Shown: positions 1 to 11,756 of the stretch, piece by piece
How positions within the stretch are numbered: position 1 is the stretch's first letter
Layout of the letters: every line of letters begins with the position of its first letter
Assembly (NCBI GenBank): GCA_004431415.1
Contig: QPMI01000035.1
Span: 62,001 to 126,000 of the forward strand
Reading direction: 5' to 3'
DNA length: 64,000 nt
Origin: Cyanophora paradoxa
Taxonomy: Eukaryota; Glaucocystophyceae; Cyanophorales; Cyanophoraceae
Program-made: the position numbers and the translations under genes
The notes under the pieces: model-generated
What the model was told of the DNA's origin: nothing
What the model saw: only the letters and a program-made list of their open reading frames with translations
The model's database searches: none

Positions 1-2376
1 GCCGCCGCCGCCGCGGGTGCGCCGCGCCACGTTCCCGCCACATTTCCGCCACATTTCCGATGGCGCGGGCGCAGACGCCGTCCCGTCCGCCACTGTGGAG
101 CGCCTCGCGAAGCTCGTCTCTCGGCTCGAGAAGTGGAAGAAGTCCCGGCACCTGGAGGCGAGCACCCCGCTCCCGCCCCGCCCCACCCCGCCCGGCCCGG
201 CCGGACGGCCCTCACCCCGCCCTCACCCCGCCCCGCCCCGCCCCAGGCCTACGCGAAGCTGAGGGGCGACTACATCCACGACTCGCTCCTGAAGCTGAGC
301 CCTAACAGGCGCGCTTGACCCCCCCCCTCCCCCTCCCCCCCTCCCCCTCCCCCCTCCCCTCCCCACCCCCCCGCCACACGAGCGAGCGTCACACAACATA
401 AGCATCTAAGCATCTAATACGAACACATGAAAAAAATCCTTTAGAGCAACTCCCGCCCCGCCCCGCCCGCCCCGCCCGCCCCGCCCTGCCCGCCCGCCCT
501 CGCTCCCTTCCGATGCCCTTGGCGCAGCATCGCGACGGGCGGCGTGGACGTCGAGTCGGCCGAGGGGGACGCGCCCTCCGCGTCGGCGTCCTTCAAGAAG
601 GGTACCCCCCGCCCCTCGTGTAGGGAGCGTGCTTGCGCGGGCCGCTCACTTAAGCTTCGCCGCAGGGCGGCGCGGGGGCAAGGACGAGGGCGCCGCGGCG
701 GCGGCGGCGGCGGCCGGCCCCTACCGCCGGGGCACGCACCGGGGCATCCGCCTCCTCCGCTGCTTCGCGGTCCTCCTCCAGTGCGAGGCGACCCTGGCCG
801 AGCGGCTCCTGGGCAGGCGCGCGGCCGAGGAGGGCGGGGCCCTCGCCGCCGCCGCCGAGCCGGCCGCGGGGCTCGTGCTGGGGACGGCCCGCCGCGTGGT
901 GCACGCGGCGGAGACGGCGGCCGGCGGGCGCGAGCACCTCTTCCCCCTCCTCGACCTCTTCGAGGCCTGCGAGCGGCTCCGGGGCGAGTGCCCCGCCCTC
1001 CAGTCCCTCCCCGACTTCGAGGAGGCGCGGGAAGCCCTCGCCCGGGCCGCCCTGACCCTCTACGGCTCCGTCGAGCAGGTCGTACCCCCCCTCCCCCCCC
1101 CCCCCCCATCCCCTGCCTGCTTCCCTTCGCTCTTTGCGATGCTTCGTTGACTCGTGAGGGGGTACGCAGGAGGTGGCGCGGCACCCCTCCTCCGTGAAGG
1201 ACGTACCCCCCGACGCCACCGTCCACGAGCTCGCGTCCACAGTACCCCCCTCCCTCCCCCCGCCCCTCCCCGCCACGCACCCCCGACCGCCCAGCAGACC
1301 CTGGCGTTTCTCCGCCGCCTCTGCGAGTTCGGCGACGCTGTACCCAGGCTGCTGGCCTCCCCGTTTGCGCGGGACGAGGCCGGGGGCTCGCGCCGGGCCG
1401 GCCGCGGCGGGAACGGCGGCGATCTGGCCTCCTACGTGGGTGAACGTTCCCCCGCCCTGCGCCCCGCGCCCCGCCGCGGGCGGCTAACAGGGGAGCGGGC
1501 GTCAGGGGGGGTACTGCGCGCCCTCGGCCGCAACATCGAGGAGAAGGCGGGGGCCTACCGCAGCGCCGCGCAGGCGAGCCTGGCCCCCTCTCCCACCCCC
1601 CCCCCCTCCGACTCTAAGATTCATGCGTACCCCCAGGGCTTCCTCTTCGCGGCGAACAACCAGAGCTACCTCGCGAAGCAGGCGGCGGCGGCCCCGCTGG
1701 CCCCCCTCCTGGGGCCCAAGACCGCCCAGTCCTTCGAGGCCGCCGCCGCCGCCTCCCTGAAACGCTACTACGAGGCCACGTGCGGGGCTCCCCCTACCCC
1801 CCTCCTCCTTCCTCCCCCCCCCCCCCCCCCCCCCCCCGATCGTCCTCGCCAGGTGCGGGGCGGCGCTGGCGTACGTGCGGGGCGACGTGGTGGGCAAGGA
1901 GGAGATCAAGGCGGCCTTCAAGGCGCGCTCGCTCACCTGAGCCCCGCCTGAGCCCCGCCTGAGCCCCGCCTGAGGCTCATCTGAGCAGGGCTTCAACGAG
2001 GCGCTGGCGGAGCAGGAGAGGGCGCAGGGCCGCTGGGCCGTCCCGACCCCGAGCTCCGCAGGCAGATCCGCCAGGTGCTACCCTCTTCCCCTTCCCCCCC
2101 CCCCCCCCCCCCCCCCCCCGCTCAGCTTACCTCACCTTACTTTGGGTGGGCGCAGGAGCTCGTGGCGGGGCGGCTGTTGCCGGCGTACAGGGCCTTCCAC
2201 GCCAAGTTCGCCTCCGTACCCTTCTCCAAGGCGCCCGCCCTGTACCCCCCCCCCCAACCCAACCCCCCCGGCTCAGCTTGCTTCGTTCGCAGCACCCGGA
2301 GAAGTACGTGAGGCACGCGCCGGGGGACCTCGCCGGCGTCGCCGCCCGCTTCTTCGACGACCCGGGCGGCGCCTAG
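1..2376 (+). CDS. EXO70: Exo70 exocyst subunit, copy A (5' end outside window)
   Basis: Exo70 is the exocyst subunit that helps tether secretory vesicles to the plasma membrane. The 5' exons lie left of the window. I read about ten short exons: to 157 (VERLAKLVSRLEKW), 246-310 (YAKLRGDYIHDSLL), 525-601, 668-1078, 1170-1241 (DATVHELAST), 1298-1439 (LAFLRRLCEFGD), about 1491-1590 (RALGRNIEEK), 1637-1788 (FLFAANNQSYLAKQ), 1853-1925, 1989-2074, 2156-2215 (LVAGRLLPAYRAF) and 2293-2376 (EKYVRHAPGDL, stop TAG). The order 'VH.L.S', 'NN.SYL', 'LIPAYR.F' and 'KY.(R/K)..P.DL' is that of the Exo70 C-terminal domain. Introns are C-rich. Two junctions (157/158 and about 310) work only with a GC donor. One C appears missing near 2040 compared with copy B, shifting the frame before ELRRQIRQ, so the gene may carry a sequence error or a real lesion. 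Family call is firm; exon edges are approximate. Confidence 0.8.
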
Positions 2377-2603
2377 GGCCCCTTTGCGGGCGCGGCGCCT
2401 TGCAAGCGCCCCCGGCCCGGCCCCGCCCCGCCCGGCCGCGGTAACGGCGCGCGGGGCCTTGGCCGCCGGGGCGGCGCCGCCGTCCGCTTCTTTGAAGGAG
2501 CGGAACGGCGCCTAGCAATAAGTCCGGCCGGGCGCCGGCGCGCGCGCGGCGGGCCGGCGCCGGCTCGTCGGTGCGAGTCGGATGGAGAGGGATCCGGAGA
2601 GGG
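1..2603 (+). repeat. Large direct duplication, copy A (partner 9223-11756)
   Basis: The segment matches 9223-11756 almost base for base, introns and 3' flank included. The offset is 9222 at the left and 9153 at the right, so copy B is net shorter. Similarity ends abruptly after GGATCCGGAGAGGG. The duplication probably continues left of the window. Confidence 0.9.
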
Positions 2604-2664
2604 CGTTCCACCGGGCCGAGCCGGGCTTCGAGGCTTCCCCCTGGGCCCGGTCCAGCGGGGTCCG

Positions 2665-2925
2665 AGGCTTCAAGATCCGCCAGGTGCTGCCCCTTTCTCC
2701 CCCCCTTTCTTCCCCCCCCCCCCCCCACTCCCCCGCGCCCGCCTTCCCCTCCCCCCTCCCCCCCCCTTTGCGTAGGTTAGCTGAGCTTCGCGCGGCTCGC
2801 TTCACTTTCCCTTAGTTTGGGTGGGCGCAGGAGCTCGTGGCGGGGCGGCTGTTGCCGGCGTACAGGGCCTTCCACGCCAAGTTTGCCTCCGTACCCTTCT
2901 CCAAGGCGCCCCCCCCTGTACCCCC
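2665..2925 (+). repeat. Echo of the penultimate Exo70 exons downstream of the stop codon
   Basis: After the Exo70 stop, the end of the IRQ exon with its GTGCT donor, a C-rich intron, the whole LVAGRLLPAYRAF exon and its GTACCC donor reappear (compare 2060-2245). There is no KYVRHAPGDL exon after it. It could be an unused duplicate or an alternative 3' end. Confidence 0.75.
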
Positions 2926-3175
2926 ACCCGTTCATGATCAGCTGCTGTATATACATACATGTGTTTCCGGCTGAATATATGTTCAACGGTTGCCGCAGTG
3001 CCCCCTATCGCGGCGGGTCCAGGGACCACTGTGACCAGCTGGATCAGCTGCAGATTAATTAAAAGGAGCACCTTAAGATTGATCATGAAAAATTGCAGAT
3101 TGCGCATGCACTGCGGCAGTTGTACATGTCGACGTCAGGAAGCTTAAGCGCTTGAGGTGTGCGCACAACCCCCGC

Positions 3176-3210
<35 letters not shown>

Positions 3211-3331
3211 CTAACAACAGCTGCAGCAGCGTGTGCGTGATCATGATCATATATATAATGAATGTGATCATGAATCTGAACAGAAGAACAATATATACGA
3301 AGAAAGACTGGGGGCGCACGCGGCGCACCTC
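2926..3331. other. Intergenic, no gene seen; long C tract
   Basis: Spacer between the convergent Exo70 copy A and the minus-strand cysteine-rich gene. It holds a run of about 30 C at 3179-3210 and several TGATCA-type palindromes near 3235-3275. I see no supportable coding sequence. Confidence 0.6.
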
Positions 3332-5501
3332 CTAGTCCGAGTCTGGCTCCTCCTGCTCCCATGGGGCCCGCCTCGTCCCATGGCGAATCGTGACGATGGG
3401 CAAGGCGCCCTGCTGCTTCTGAATTGCAGCGGTGTGCTCCATGCAGTACCGCCAGAACTGCCGGGGGCCGCAGCTGCCGTGGATCCAGCGGCGGCACCTC
3501 CGCTCCGTCGCCTTGCCACCCCTGACGCCCTTGACCGTCACCATGTACTGGCACCGCCCCTTGATGGTGCCCGGCCCGGGGATGGGGCAGCCCTCCGCCT
3601 TGCAGGTCTGCGCCGCCCATGTGCACGTGGCCGAGTGTGTAAGTGCAGGCGGCGTCGTCGGGAGGGGGGGGGGGGGGGGGCCGACTTTCGCAAGAGAGAC
3701 CTTACAGGCCTTCGCCTTCTCCGGCATCGGCGCCGTGCCGCGTGCGGCGGGGCCGGCGGGGGCAGAGGAGGAGGAGGAGGAGGAGGAGGAGGAGGAGGCA
3801 ATGAAGAAGGAGACGTTGGCCAGAAGACTCAGGGCACTCGGGTCGTTCATCATCATGTCAATGTGTCGGAGCTTCTCCCTGGCCACCTCCTCGAGCTCGT
3901 GGCGCTCGGCCGGCGGCTCCTCCTCCTTGAGGATGTCGAAGCTGCTGCCGTCGTCTTCGAAGTCCGCATCCTGCGACCCGGGAGCCACTCAAGGCCAAGC
4001 AACAGGGGGAGAGGGGCCGGGCAGGGACATGGGGCGCACTGGCCGCTGCCAGAACATGAACCGGTACCCGATGAACCTGTTGTTCATGGCCTCTTCGTCC
4101 GGTTCGATTGCACCTTCCTGCACCGGCACGCCTGAGCGCATGCCCGGCAGCGGCAGGCCGCGGGCCCGTGCACCTCCCACCACTGGAACGCGCACTGGTA
4201 GTGTGGCACAGTGAACACTGTTCCCTCGTAGGCACAGAAGACGCTGGAAGCGACTGCGGCGGGTAGCCAGCTCGGGCCCGGGCCGGGGCGGGGAGGGGGG
4301 GCGGTGGAGGAGTGGGAGGGGGGGGGGAGGGGGGGGAGGAGGAGGGGGGAAAGGGGGGGGGGGGGGGGCGGGGCCGGCGCTCTCACGACCAAGCTTGGGC
4401 AGCATCTCGATGCCCTCCCGAGTGAGGGTCGAGATGACGAGCGGGAGAACGGGCCGCTGGACGTCGTCCAGGTAGGGGTGGTGGCTGAGATGACAGAAGA
4501 TGCAGTCCTGCGCGCGCGGTGTGTGCGTGTGGCCATGGGCCCGTGGCGGTGAGCGCCCGCCGCCGGCAAGCGCACCAATGCACTTATACCGTGGCCGGCC
4601 TCGCGGTCCAGCTTGTCGATCACGAGCGAGAGCGCAGCGGGGGCACCCTCGCGGCCGCACACGGTGAAGCCCATCGGGCGGAGCGCGGCCAGCATGCAGG
4701 CCCTGATTTTGACAGGGGTGTCGGTGCCAGAAGTCTGCTTGAGATGCATCGTGAGCCCGCTAGCGCAACCTGGACACATCATGGTGTGGCACGTATGGCT
4801 GCGGGCAAGCCTCATGATCAGGTGGCGCGCAGGGCGCAGTACCGGCCGCACGCACCATTGCCAGCCGGTCTTTTGGGGGCAGAAGTAGCAGTGCGTTTTG
4901 ATCTCACCCTCGATGAGAATGTGCTTCCCATTGTTCGATCTGAATTGTACGTGATCGTCGTCGGCACTTGTCCACCGTCCCTCCTCCACGGCCTCTTGGA
5001 AGCCCTCGGGCGTATCTGCGGGGCCCCGGGGCGCCCGGTCGGGCGCCGGCGGGCGGGGCACGCGCCGACCGGCGCCACGCACCGGCGGGTTCGCCGGCGA
5101 TGTCGCCCACGATATCGTTGGTATCGTACTCGCCCTCCTTGCTCCGGACGAGCTGGATTTTCAGGCGGCCACCGCCCTCCAGCTCCAAGCAAGTGAAGTA
5201 GTACGGGCGCTTCGGCGTGCAGGCGCTCAGCTTCTCTAGCGCGTCGGTCATCCGGTAGAACTTGGCTTCGTCGCCCGTGCCTGCAGCGGCAGCGCGCGCG
5301 CGTGAGCTCGAGGAGTGCGCACTAGTACTGCGGCATGTATATGCGCATGCATATGCGCGCGCGCGCCCGAGCGGGCGCGCGGCCGCGCGCGCGGTACCGA
5401 CCTTCGGCAGCGAGTGCACGATTCTTCAGCACTCTCAGGTCATCATTGGTCACCTTCGGGGCCGTCTTGAGTCCCAGGGGAAGCCGACCTGCGGCTGACA
5501 T
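3332..5501 (-). CDS. Unrecognised cysteine-rich multi-exon protein
   Basis: I do not recognise the family. The first exon runs from the ATG at 5501 to about 5402 (starts MSAAGRLPLGLK) and ends at a GTCGGTACC donor. The next starts after a CTGCAG acceptor near 5283 (KLSACTPKRPYYFTCLELEG). Later exons near 4990-4590 carry CYFCPQKTGWQWC, HTCHTMMCPGCASG and VIDKLDREAG; near 4520-4390 CIFCHLSHHPYLDD; near 4250-4030 VPHYQCAFQWWE. The last exon (about 3630-3332) is again cysteine-rich (RCRRWIHGSCGPRQFWRYC) and ends EQEEPDSD-stop. Paired CxxC motifs suggest zinc-binding folds. A serine run encoded by GAG/CTC repeats lies near 3770. Frames change between exons, so a gene with introns is required. Function unknown. 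Confidence 0.55.
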
Positions 5502-6468
5502 CGACCGGCCGCGGCCGGACGGCGGGGTGACTCAGTGAGAGACATGTACAGCGCGCGCGGGCACGCTCGGAAAGGCACCACGATACGCACTCGATGCGCG
5601 CTGCTGCCTGGCCGCGCTCCGGCTTCGTTTGCCGGGGGCCATACTTGACCGCGGCGGCCCGAGCTCGAGCTGGCGGTCGCGGGCAGCGGCGAGCAGCAAC
5701 CACTCCAGGCCGGATACTAGTATCGATGGCCCGTTACTCGAGGACATATCGCCGGCCGGCGCCACAACGTTAACCGGCCGAGGAGGCCCTCGGAGGGTGG
5801 TAGCCACTGGTAGGGGTACCATGGCCGGCGCCAGTGACAGCGTCTTCAGGGAAGTTCAGGCCCTGCTCATGATCAGGCATATGCATGAGGGCTTGCTAGC
5901 TCCATCAAGGCCATATTCAATAATTCAATTCTTCATATCATAGTATGTCCTAAGCTTAATCGTATATATATACGTACGTACTATGATGTATATATAGATC
6001 ACGGATAGCTTATATAATTATAAGACGTCGTTAATTTTAACGTTTAATTCCGAAGTCATCTATATATAAATAAAGCTTAATATTAATTAAGACGTCGTTT
6101 AATTCCGAATTCGATTTGTTTTGGTGAATTACCGGCCAGTCGGCGACTCGATCGGCGGCCACAGTCTCTAGTAGTGACTCTCTAGTAGTCTCTACTGACT
6201 CTCTATAGACCCAAATTCGAAGTTATCATCATGGCATGGATTGCAATCGCAATTGCTATATATATGTATATGATTGCATCAATTTGCATGTTCATGATTG
6301 CCCGGCCCCAAGGCCCAGGCGCATGCGCGGAGGCGGGGCCTAGCCTCCTAGCCTAGTCCTAGGCCTGGCGGGCTCGAGCTCGCGGTCCCTGTCTGTCTAC
6401 AATGACTCTACATGTACAATATCCGAACTTCGGAATTCGGAATTCAAGCTCGGCGCGCGCGATCGGCG
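5502..6468. other. Intergenic between divergent-to-tandem minus genes, AT-rich core
   Basis: Contains AT-rich stretches (5930-6130, 6230-6300) with TATATA words and short direct repeats of CTCTAGTAGT near 6165-6205. This is the upstream region of the cysteine-rich gene and the downstream region of the F-box gene. No coding sequence supported. Confidence 0.5.
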
Positions 6469-8125
6469 CTATCTGTTCAGCTTGTCGACGGAGACGCTGA
6501 TGGGCCCCCCCCGGAGCCCCCGCAGGGCGTCGCGGGCGACCTGCGGGAGGGCGAGTTCCGCCACGGGGCCCAGGCGGAGCGTGAGGGGCGCGCGGCGCCG
6601 GGGGCGGGCGGCGGCGACGGCGGCGGGGTCCTCGAAGAGGGGGCAGGGCGAGAAGGCGGCCAGGGCGGCGAGGGAGGGCAGGGCGAGCAGGCGCCGCAGG
6701 AAGGCGGCCGGGAGGGGGTTCGCCCCGGCGTCCAGGCGGGCGGCGCGGAGGGCGGGGGGCGCCGCCGCGTCGGCGAGGGCGGCGGCGGCGGCGGCGCTGC
6801 AGGTGAGGCGGAGGGCGCGGAGGTGGGCGAGGCGGGGCAGGGCGGCGGCGAGGGCGGCGGGGCCCGGGCCGGCGGGGAGGTCCGCGAGGAGGACCAGGCG
6901 TGCGAGGGTCGCCCCTGCCGAGCCCAGCGCGTCGATCTCGGCGGCGGGGGCCCCCGGGGCGAGGCGCAGGTCCAAGGCCTCCAGCGGCGGCGGGCCCGAG
7001 AGGAACGAGAGGGCGGAGAGGCGGGCGCGCAGGCGCAGGGAGCGGAGGCGGGGCAGGCGGCCCAGGGGGGCCTCCTCCCCCGGGGCGAGGGTCGGCCAGG
7101 TCTCCATCCCGTCGCCCCGACCGGAAGCTTCGGGGGTACGAGTCAGCTCTTTTGGGGGGTACGGGAGGGGGCCGGGGGAAGGTGGGGGATGTCCGAGCTC
7201 ACCTGATTTCTAGGCACTGGAGGAGCGGGAGGGAGGCGAGGGGGGCGAGGAGGGGACCGGCGAGGCCGCCGGGGGGTACCAGGAGGGGGGCGTGGAGGGC
7301 GCGGAGGGTACCCCCGCGGGAGGAGGCGAGGGCGGCGAGCTGCTCGTGCGCGAGGGGTACGCCGCTGAGGCGGAGGGATTCGAGGCGGGGAGGGCGGCGA
7401 TGCGGAGGAGGTCGGCGGGGGCCGCCGCGAGGCACCCCTCGGAGAGCGCGAGCTCGAGGCGTCGGAGGCCCGGCATCGCCGGGAGCGCCGCGAGGACGGC
7501 CTCCAGGGCGGCGGGCGGCGGGCCCGCGCACCACTCGAGCTCCACGCGGAGCTCCTCAAGCGCCGGGCAGAGCGCCAGGGCGGCTGCGACGGCCTCCGCC
7601 GTCGCCGCCGGGCCGGGGCCGGCGGGAATTTCCCGCAGCTCCACCGCCCGAAGCGCCGCCCAGTCGGGCGCGCGGCCGGAGAAACACGCGAGCGCCGCAG
7701 GTCGGCCATCCTTGTCTTTCTTGCCGCAGTTCAAGCTGATGCGCTCGATCGTGCACGGCTCGCGGAGTGCGCGCCGGAAGCGGCGACACACGCGCTCGAG
7801 CAGGGCGGTCCGCGCCGCTGCAAACGCGTGAATCCGCGAGCGTACGCAGGGCTGTGGGCCAGCAGCGCTGGTCGGGGGTCTGGGGTCATCGGATCGCACC
7901 TTCTTGATAGATGTAGCGTTCTTCGTCGAAAAGGCTGGCACACGCGCATTCGTCGAAGCTCTCTTCCGCTGTCGAATCCGCGGGCCCACGGCCGCTGGGC
8001 GCTGGCTTGGCGGCGAGGCGGAGGATGAGCGCGAGGACCGCGTCGGGGAGGTCGAGCAGGCCCGTGCGCGGCCTCCCGTCGCGTTGCCCTTTGCGCGCCG
8101 CGGCACGCTGTTTTACGTATAACAT
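6469..8125 (-). CDS. F-box / leucine-rich-repeat protein
   Basis: Begins with ATG at 8125 (MLYVKQRAAARKG). An F-box-like segment follows at residues ~22-40 (GLLDLPDAVLALILRLAA), as in substrate receptors of SCF ubiquitin ligases. Exon 1 ends near 7895 at a GTGCGATCC donor; the next exon starts after CCCACAG near 7860. The remainder is a run of degenerate leucine-rich repeats (LRAVELREIP, LEELRVELEW, LRRLELALSE, LESLRLSGVP, LQCLEIR, LRSLRLRARL, LEALDLRLAP, LRALRLTCSA) across at least three exons, ending VSVDKLNR-stop at 6469. Likely selects proteins for ubiquitination, by family knowledge; the target is unknown. The strong G bias makes long false frames on the other strand. Confidence 0.65.
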
Positions 8126-8397
8126 CACGCTCGAGCCGTCACTTCAAAGTCGCACTACCCCCCACCAGAGCAGCCAGCTGCAGCCTGCAGACTGCAGCTG
8201 CTAGCAGGAAGCGCAGACCACCAGCACATCAGGCGTGTTCGACGCAGGCAGCCAGCCCGTGGCGAACGCCAACACGAGCGCTCGGCCCGCAAGCCAGCCC
8301 ACGAGCCCCCACCAGGCCAAAGCGATCGGCTTGAGCACCGGAAGCGCGTTTTCTGGCGCCGAGGGCGCGTTGATCGAGGCGGCGCTCGCTGCGTGGT

Positions 8398-11292
8398 ATG
8401 GCAGCGCCGCCATGCACCGAGCAGCAGCTCGCCGAGGACCGCGAGAAGATCCGGGCATTCCGCGCGAACCTGGACCGTTATGCAGACATCACGAGCGGCA
8501 TGGTCAGCCGCGTTGAGCCACGGCGCACGGACTCGCGCGCTGAGCCGCAGTGTACGCGCAGGTCAAAGTCCTCTCATCGTTCGAGACGCGCCTGCAGGAG
8601 CTGGACGACATCATTACGCCTCTGCATGAGATCACGCAGGGCGCCTCGCTCGCCCACCAGAGTACGCCCGTCGAAGGAATGTGAAGTGGGCCGAGCGCGG
8701 CTCACGCGCGAGCAGACATCGAGCAGACCATCTCGCAAGTGGAGTCGATTCTCTCGCGCTTCGACGCGCAAAACGAAGTCGGCCCGCGCATTTTGAAAGG
8801 GTGCGCCCGTCCCTGCGCCTCGCCGCGCCGCCGAAGCTAAAGCCGACGCCGCGCAGCATCGGGAGCGACCTGGACGGGTACCTCGCCGCGGTGGACAAGG
8901 TCCGCGAGACGCTCCTCTTCTTCAACAAGAACGAGGACATCGGAGGGGCCGACTCGGCCGCCGCCACGCTCGTGCGCGCCCGCGCCCCCGCCCCCGCCGC
9001 CCCCGCCGCGCCCTCACCCGCGCCGCGCGCCGCGCAGCGTGAGCTGCAGAGCCGCGCCCTTCGGGAGCTGGAGGACGACTTCAAGAAGACGCTCGCCAAG
9101 GTCGGCGGTCCTTTGCACTACGTAGCCGCCGCCGCCGCCACCCACGCACGCCCCCCTCGCAGATCAGCAACGCAGGGGATCCCACGCGGCTCCTGACTGG
9201 CGCCGAGGGCGAGGCGGCCTCCGCCGCCGCGGCGGCGGGTGCGCCGTGCCACATTCCCGTGACGTCTCCGCCACATTTCCGATGGCGCGGGCGCAGACGC
9301 CGTCCCGTCCGCCACTGTGGAGCGCCTCGCGAAGCTCGTCTCTCGGCTCGAGAAGTGGAAGAAGTCCCGGCACCTGGAGGCGAGCACCCCGCTCCCGCCC
9401 CGCCCCACCCCGCCCGGCCCGGCCGGACGGCCCTCACCCCGCCCTCACCCCGCCCCGCCCCGCCCCAGGCCTACGCGAAGCTGAGGGCGACTACATCCAC
9501 GACTCGCTCCTGAAGCTGAGCCCTAACAGGCGCGCTTGACCCCCCCCCTCCCCCTCCCCCCCTCCCCTCCCCCCTCCCTCCCCACCCCCCCGCCACACGA
9601 GCGAGCGTCACACAACATAAGCATCTAAGCATCTAATACGAACACATGAAAAAAATCCTTTAGAGCAACTCCCGCCCCGCCCCGCCCCGCCCCGCCCCGC
9701 CCCGCCCTGCCCCGCCCGCCCTCGCTCCCTTCCGATGCCCTTGGCGCAGCATCGCGACGGGCGGCGTGGACGTCGAGTCGGCCGAGGGGGACGCGCCCTC
9801 CGCGTCGGCGTCCTTCAAGAAGGGTACCCCCCGCCCCTCGTGTAGGGAGCGTGCTTGCGCGGGCCGCTCACTTAAGCTTCGCCGCAGGGCGGCGCGGGGG
9901 CAAGGACGAGGGCGCCGCGGCGGCGGCGGCGGCGGCCGGCCCCTACCGCCGGGGCACGCACCGGGGCATCCGCCTCCTCCGCTGCTTCGCGGTCCTCCTC
10001 CAGTGCGAGGCGACCCTGGCCGAGCGGCTCCTGGCAGGCGCGCGGCCGAGGAGGGCGGGGCCCTCGCCGCCGCCGCCGAGCCGGCCGCGGGCTCGTGCTG
10101 GGACGGCCCGCCGCGTGGTGCACGCGGCGGAGACGGCGGCCGGCGGGCGCGAGCACCTCTTCCCCTCCTCGACCTCTTCGAGGCCTGCGAGCGGCTCCGG
10201 GCGAGTGCCCGCCCTCCAGTCCCTCCCCGACTTCGAGGAGGCGCGGGAAGCCCTCGCCCGGGCCGCCCTGACCCTCTACGCTCCGTCGAGCAGGTCGTAC
10301 CCCCTTCCCCCCCCCCCCCCATCCCCTGCCTGCTTCCCTTCGCTCTTTGCGATGCTTCGTGGACTCGTGAGGGGTACGCAGGAGGTGGCGCGGCACCCCT
10401 CCTCCGTGAAGGACGTACCCCCGACGCCACCGTCCACGAGCTCGCGTCCACAGTACCCCCTCCCTCCCCCGCCCCTCCCCGCCACGCACCCCGACCGCCC
10501 AGCAGACCCTGGCGTTTCTCCGCCGCCTCTGCGAGTTCGGCGACGCTGTACCCAGGCTGCTGGCCTCCCCGTTTGCGCGGGACGAGGCCGGGGGCTCGCG
10601 CCGGGCCGGCCGCGGCGGGAACGGCGGCGATCTGGCCTCCTACGTGGGTGAACGTTCCCCCGCCCTGCGCCCGCGCCCCGCCGCGGGCGGCTAACAGGGG
10701 AGCGGGCGTCAGGGGGGTACTGCGCGCCCTCGGCCGCAACATCGAGGAGAAGGCGGGGCCTACCGCAGCGCCGCGCAGGCGAGCCTGGCCCCTCTCCCAC
10801 CCCCCCCTCCGACTCTAAGATTCATGCGTACCCCAGGGCTTCCTCTTCGCGGCGAACAACCAGAGCTACTCGCGAAGCAGGCGGCGGCGGCCCCGCTGGC
10901 CCCCTCCTGGGCCCAAGACCGCCCAGTCCTTCGAGGCCGCCGCCGCCGCCTCCCTGAAACGCTACTACGAGGCCACGTGCGGGCTCCCCTACCCCTCCTC
11001 CTTCCTCTCCTCCTCCCCCCCCCCCCCCCCCCCCCCCCCCCCGATCGTCCTCGCCAGGTGCGGGCGGCGCTGGCGTACGTGCGGGGCGACGTGGTGGGCA
11101 AGGAGGAGATCAAGGCGGCCTTCAAGGCGCGCTCGCTCACCTGAGCCCCGCCTGAGCCCCGCCTGAGCCCCGCCTGAGGCTCATCTGAGCAGGGCTTCAA
11201 CGAGGCGCTGGCGGAGCAGGAGAGGGCGCAGGGCCGCTGGGCCGTCCCCGACCCCGAGCTCCGCAGGCAGATCCGCCAGGTGCTACCCTTCT

Positions 11293-11332
<40 letters not shown>

Positions 11333-11529
11333 CTCAGCTTACCTCACCTTACTTTGGGCGGGCGCAGGAGCTCGTGGCGGGGCGGCTGCTGCCGGCGTAC
11401 AGGGCCTTCCACGCCAAGTTCGCCTCCGTACCCTTCTCCAAGGCGCCAGCCCTGTACCCCCCGGCCCCGCCCGCCCCCCGGCTCGCCGGCGTCGCCGCCC
11501 GCTTCTTCGACGACCCGGGCGGCGCCTAG
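8398..11529 (+). pseudogene. EXO70: Exo70 exocyst subunit, copy B (3' half frame-disrupted)
   Basis: Complete 5' part of an Exo70 gene: ATG at 8398 (MAAPPCTEQQLAEDREKIRA), exon near 8551-8661 (LQELDDIITPLHEITQ), exon near 8715-8800 (TISQVESILSRFDAQ), exon near 8815-9100 (SIGSDLDGYLAAVDKVRETL). These match the helical N-terminal half of Exo70. From 9223 on it repeats copy A, but many G or C runs are one base shorter (for example near 9484, 10030, 10095, 10200, 10280). About 60 bp covering the last acceptor and the EKYVRHAPGDL coding is missing near 11480. The stop TAG is kept at 11527. Either a decayed paralogue or an under-corrected collapsed repeat. Copy B has the correct base count at the WAVPDPELR site where copy A lacks one. 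Confidence 0.65.
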
Positions 11530-11756
11530 GGCCCCTTTGCGGGCGCGGCGCCTTGCGAGCGCCCCCGGCCCGGCCCGGCCCCGCCCGGCCGCGGTAACGG
11601 CGCGCGGGGCCTTGGCCGCCGGGGCGGCGCCGCCGTCCGCTTCTTTGAAGGAGCGGAACGGCGCCTAGCAATAAGTCCGGCCGGGCGCCGGCGCGCGCGC
11701 GGCGGGCCGGCGCCGGCTCGTCGGTGCGAGTCGGATGGAGAGGGATCCGGAGAGGG
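9223..11756 (+). repeat. Large direct duplication, copy B (partner 1-2603)
   Basis: See copy A. Differences from A are dominated by one-base contractions in homopolymers plus one deletion of about 60 bp near 11480 and length changes in the poly-C tracts (11010-11042, 11297-11331). Confidence 0.9.

Noticed and set aside
441-1280. 279-codon minus-strand frame opposite the Exo70 exons
   Set aside because: Arg/Gly/Pro-rich shadow produced by extreme GC content; the plus strand holds conserved Exo70 blocks.
9660-10742. 360-codon minus-strand frame opposite Exo70 copy B
   Set aside because: Opened up by the homopolymer contractions in copy B; no protein-family resemblance.
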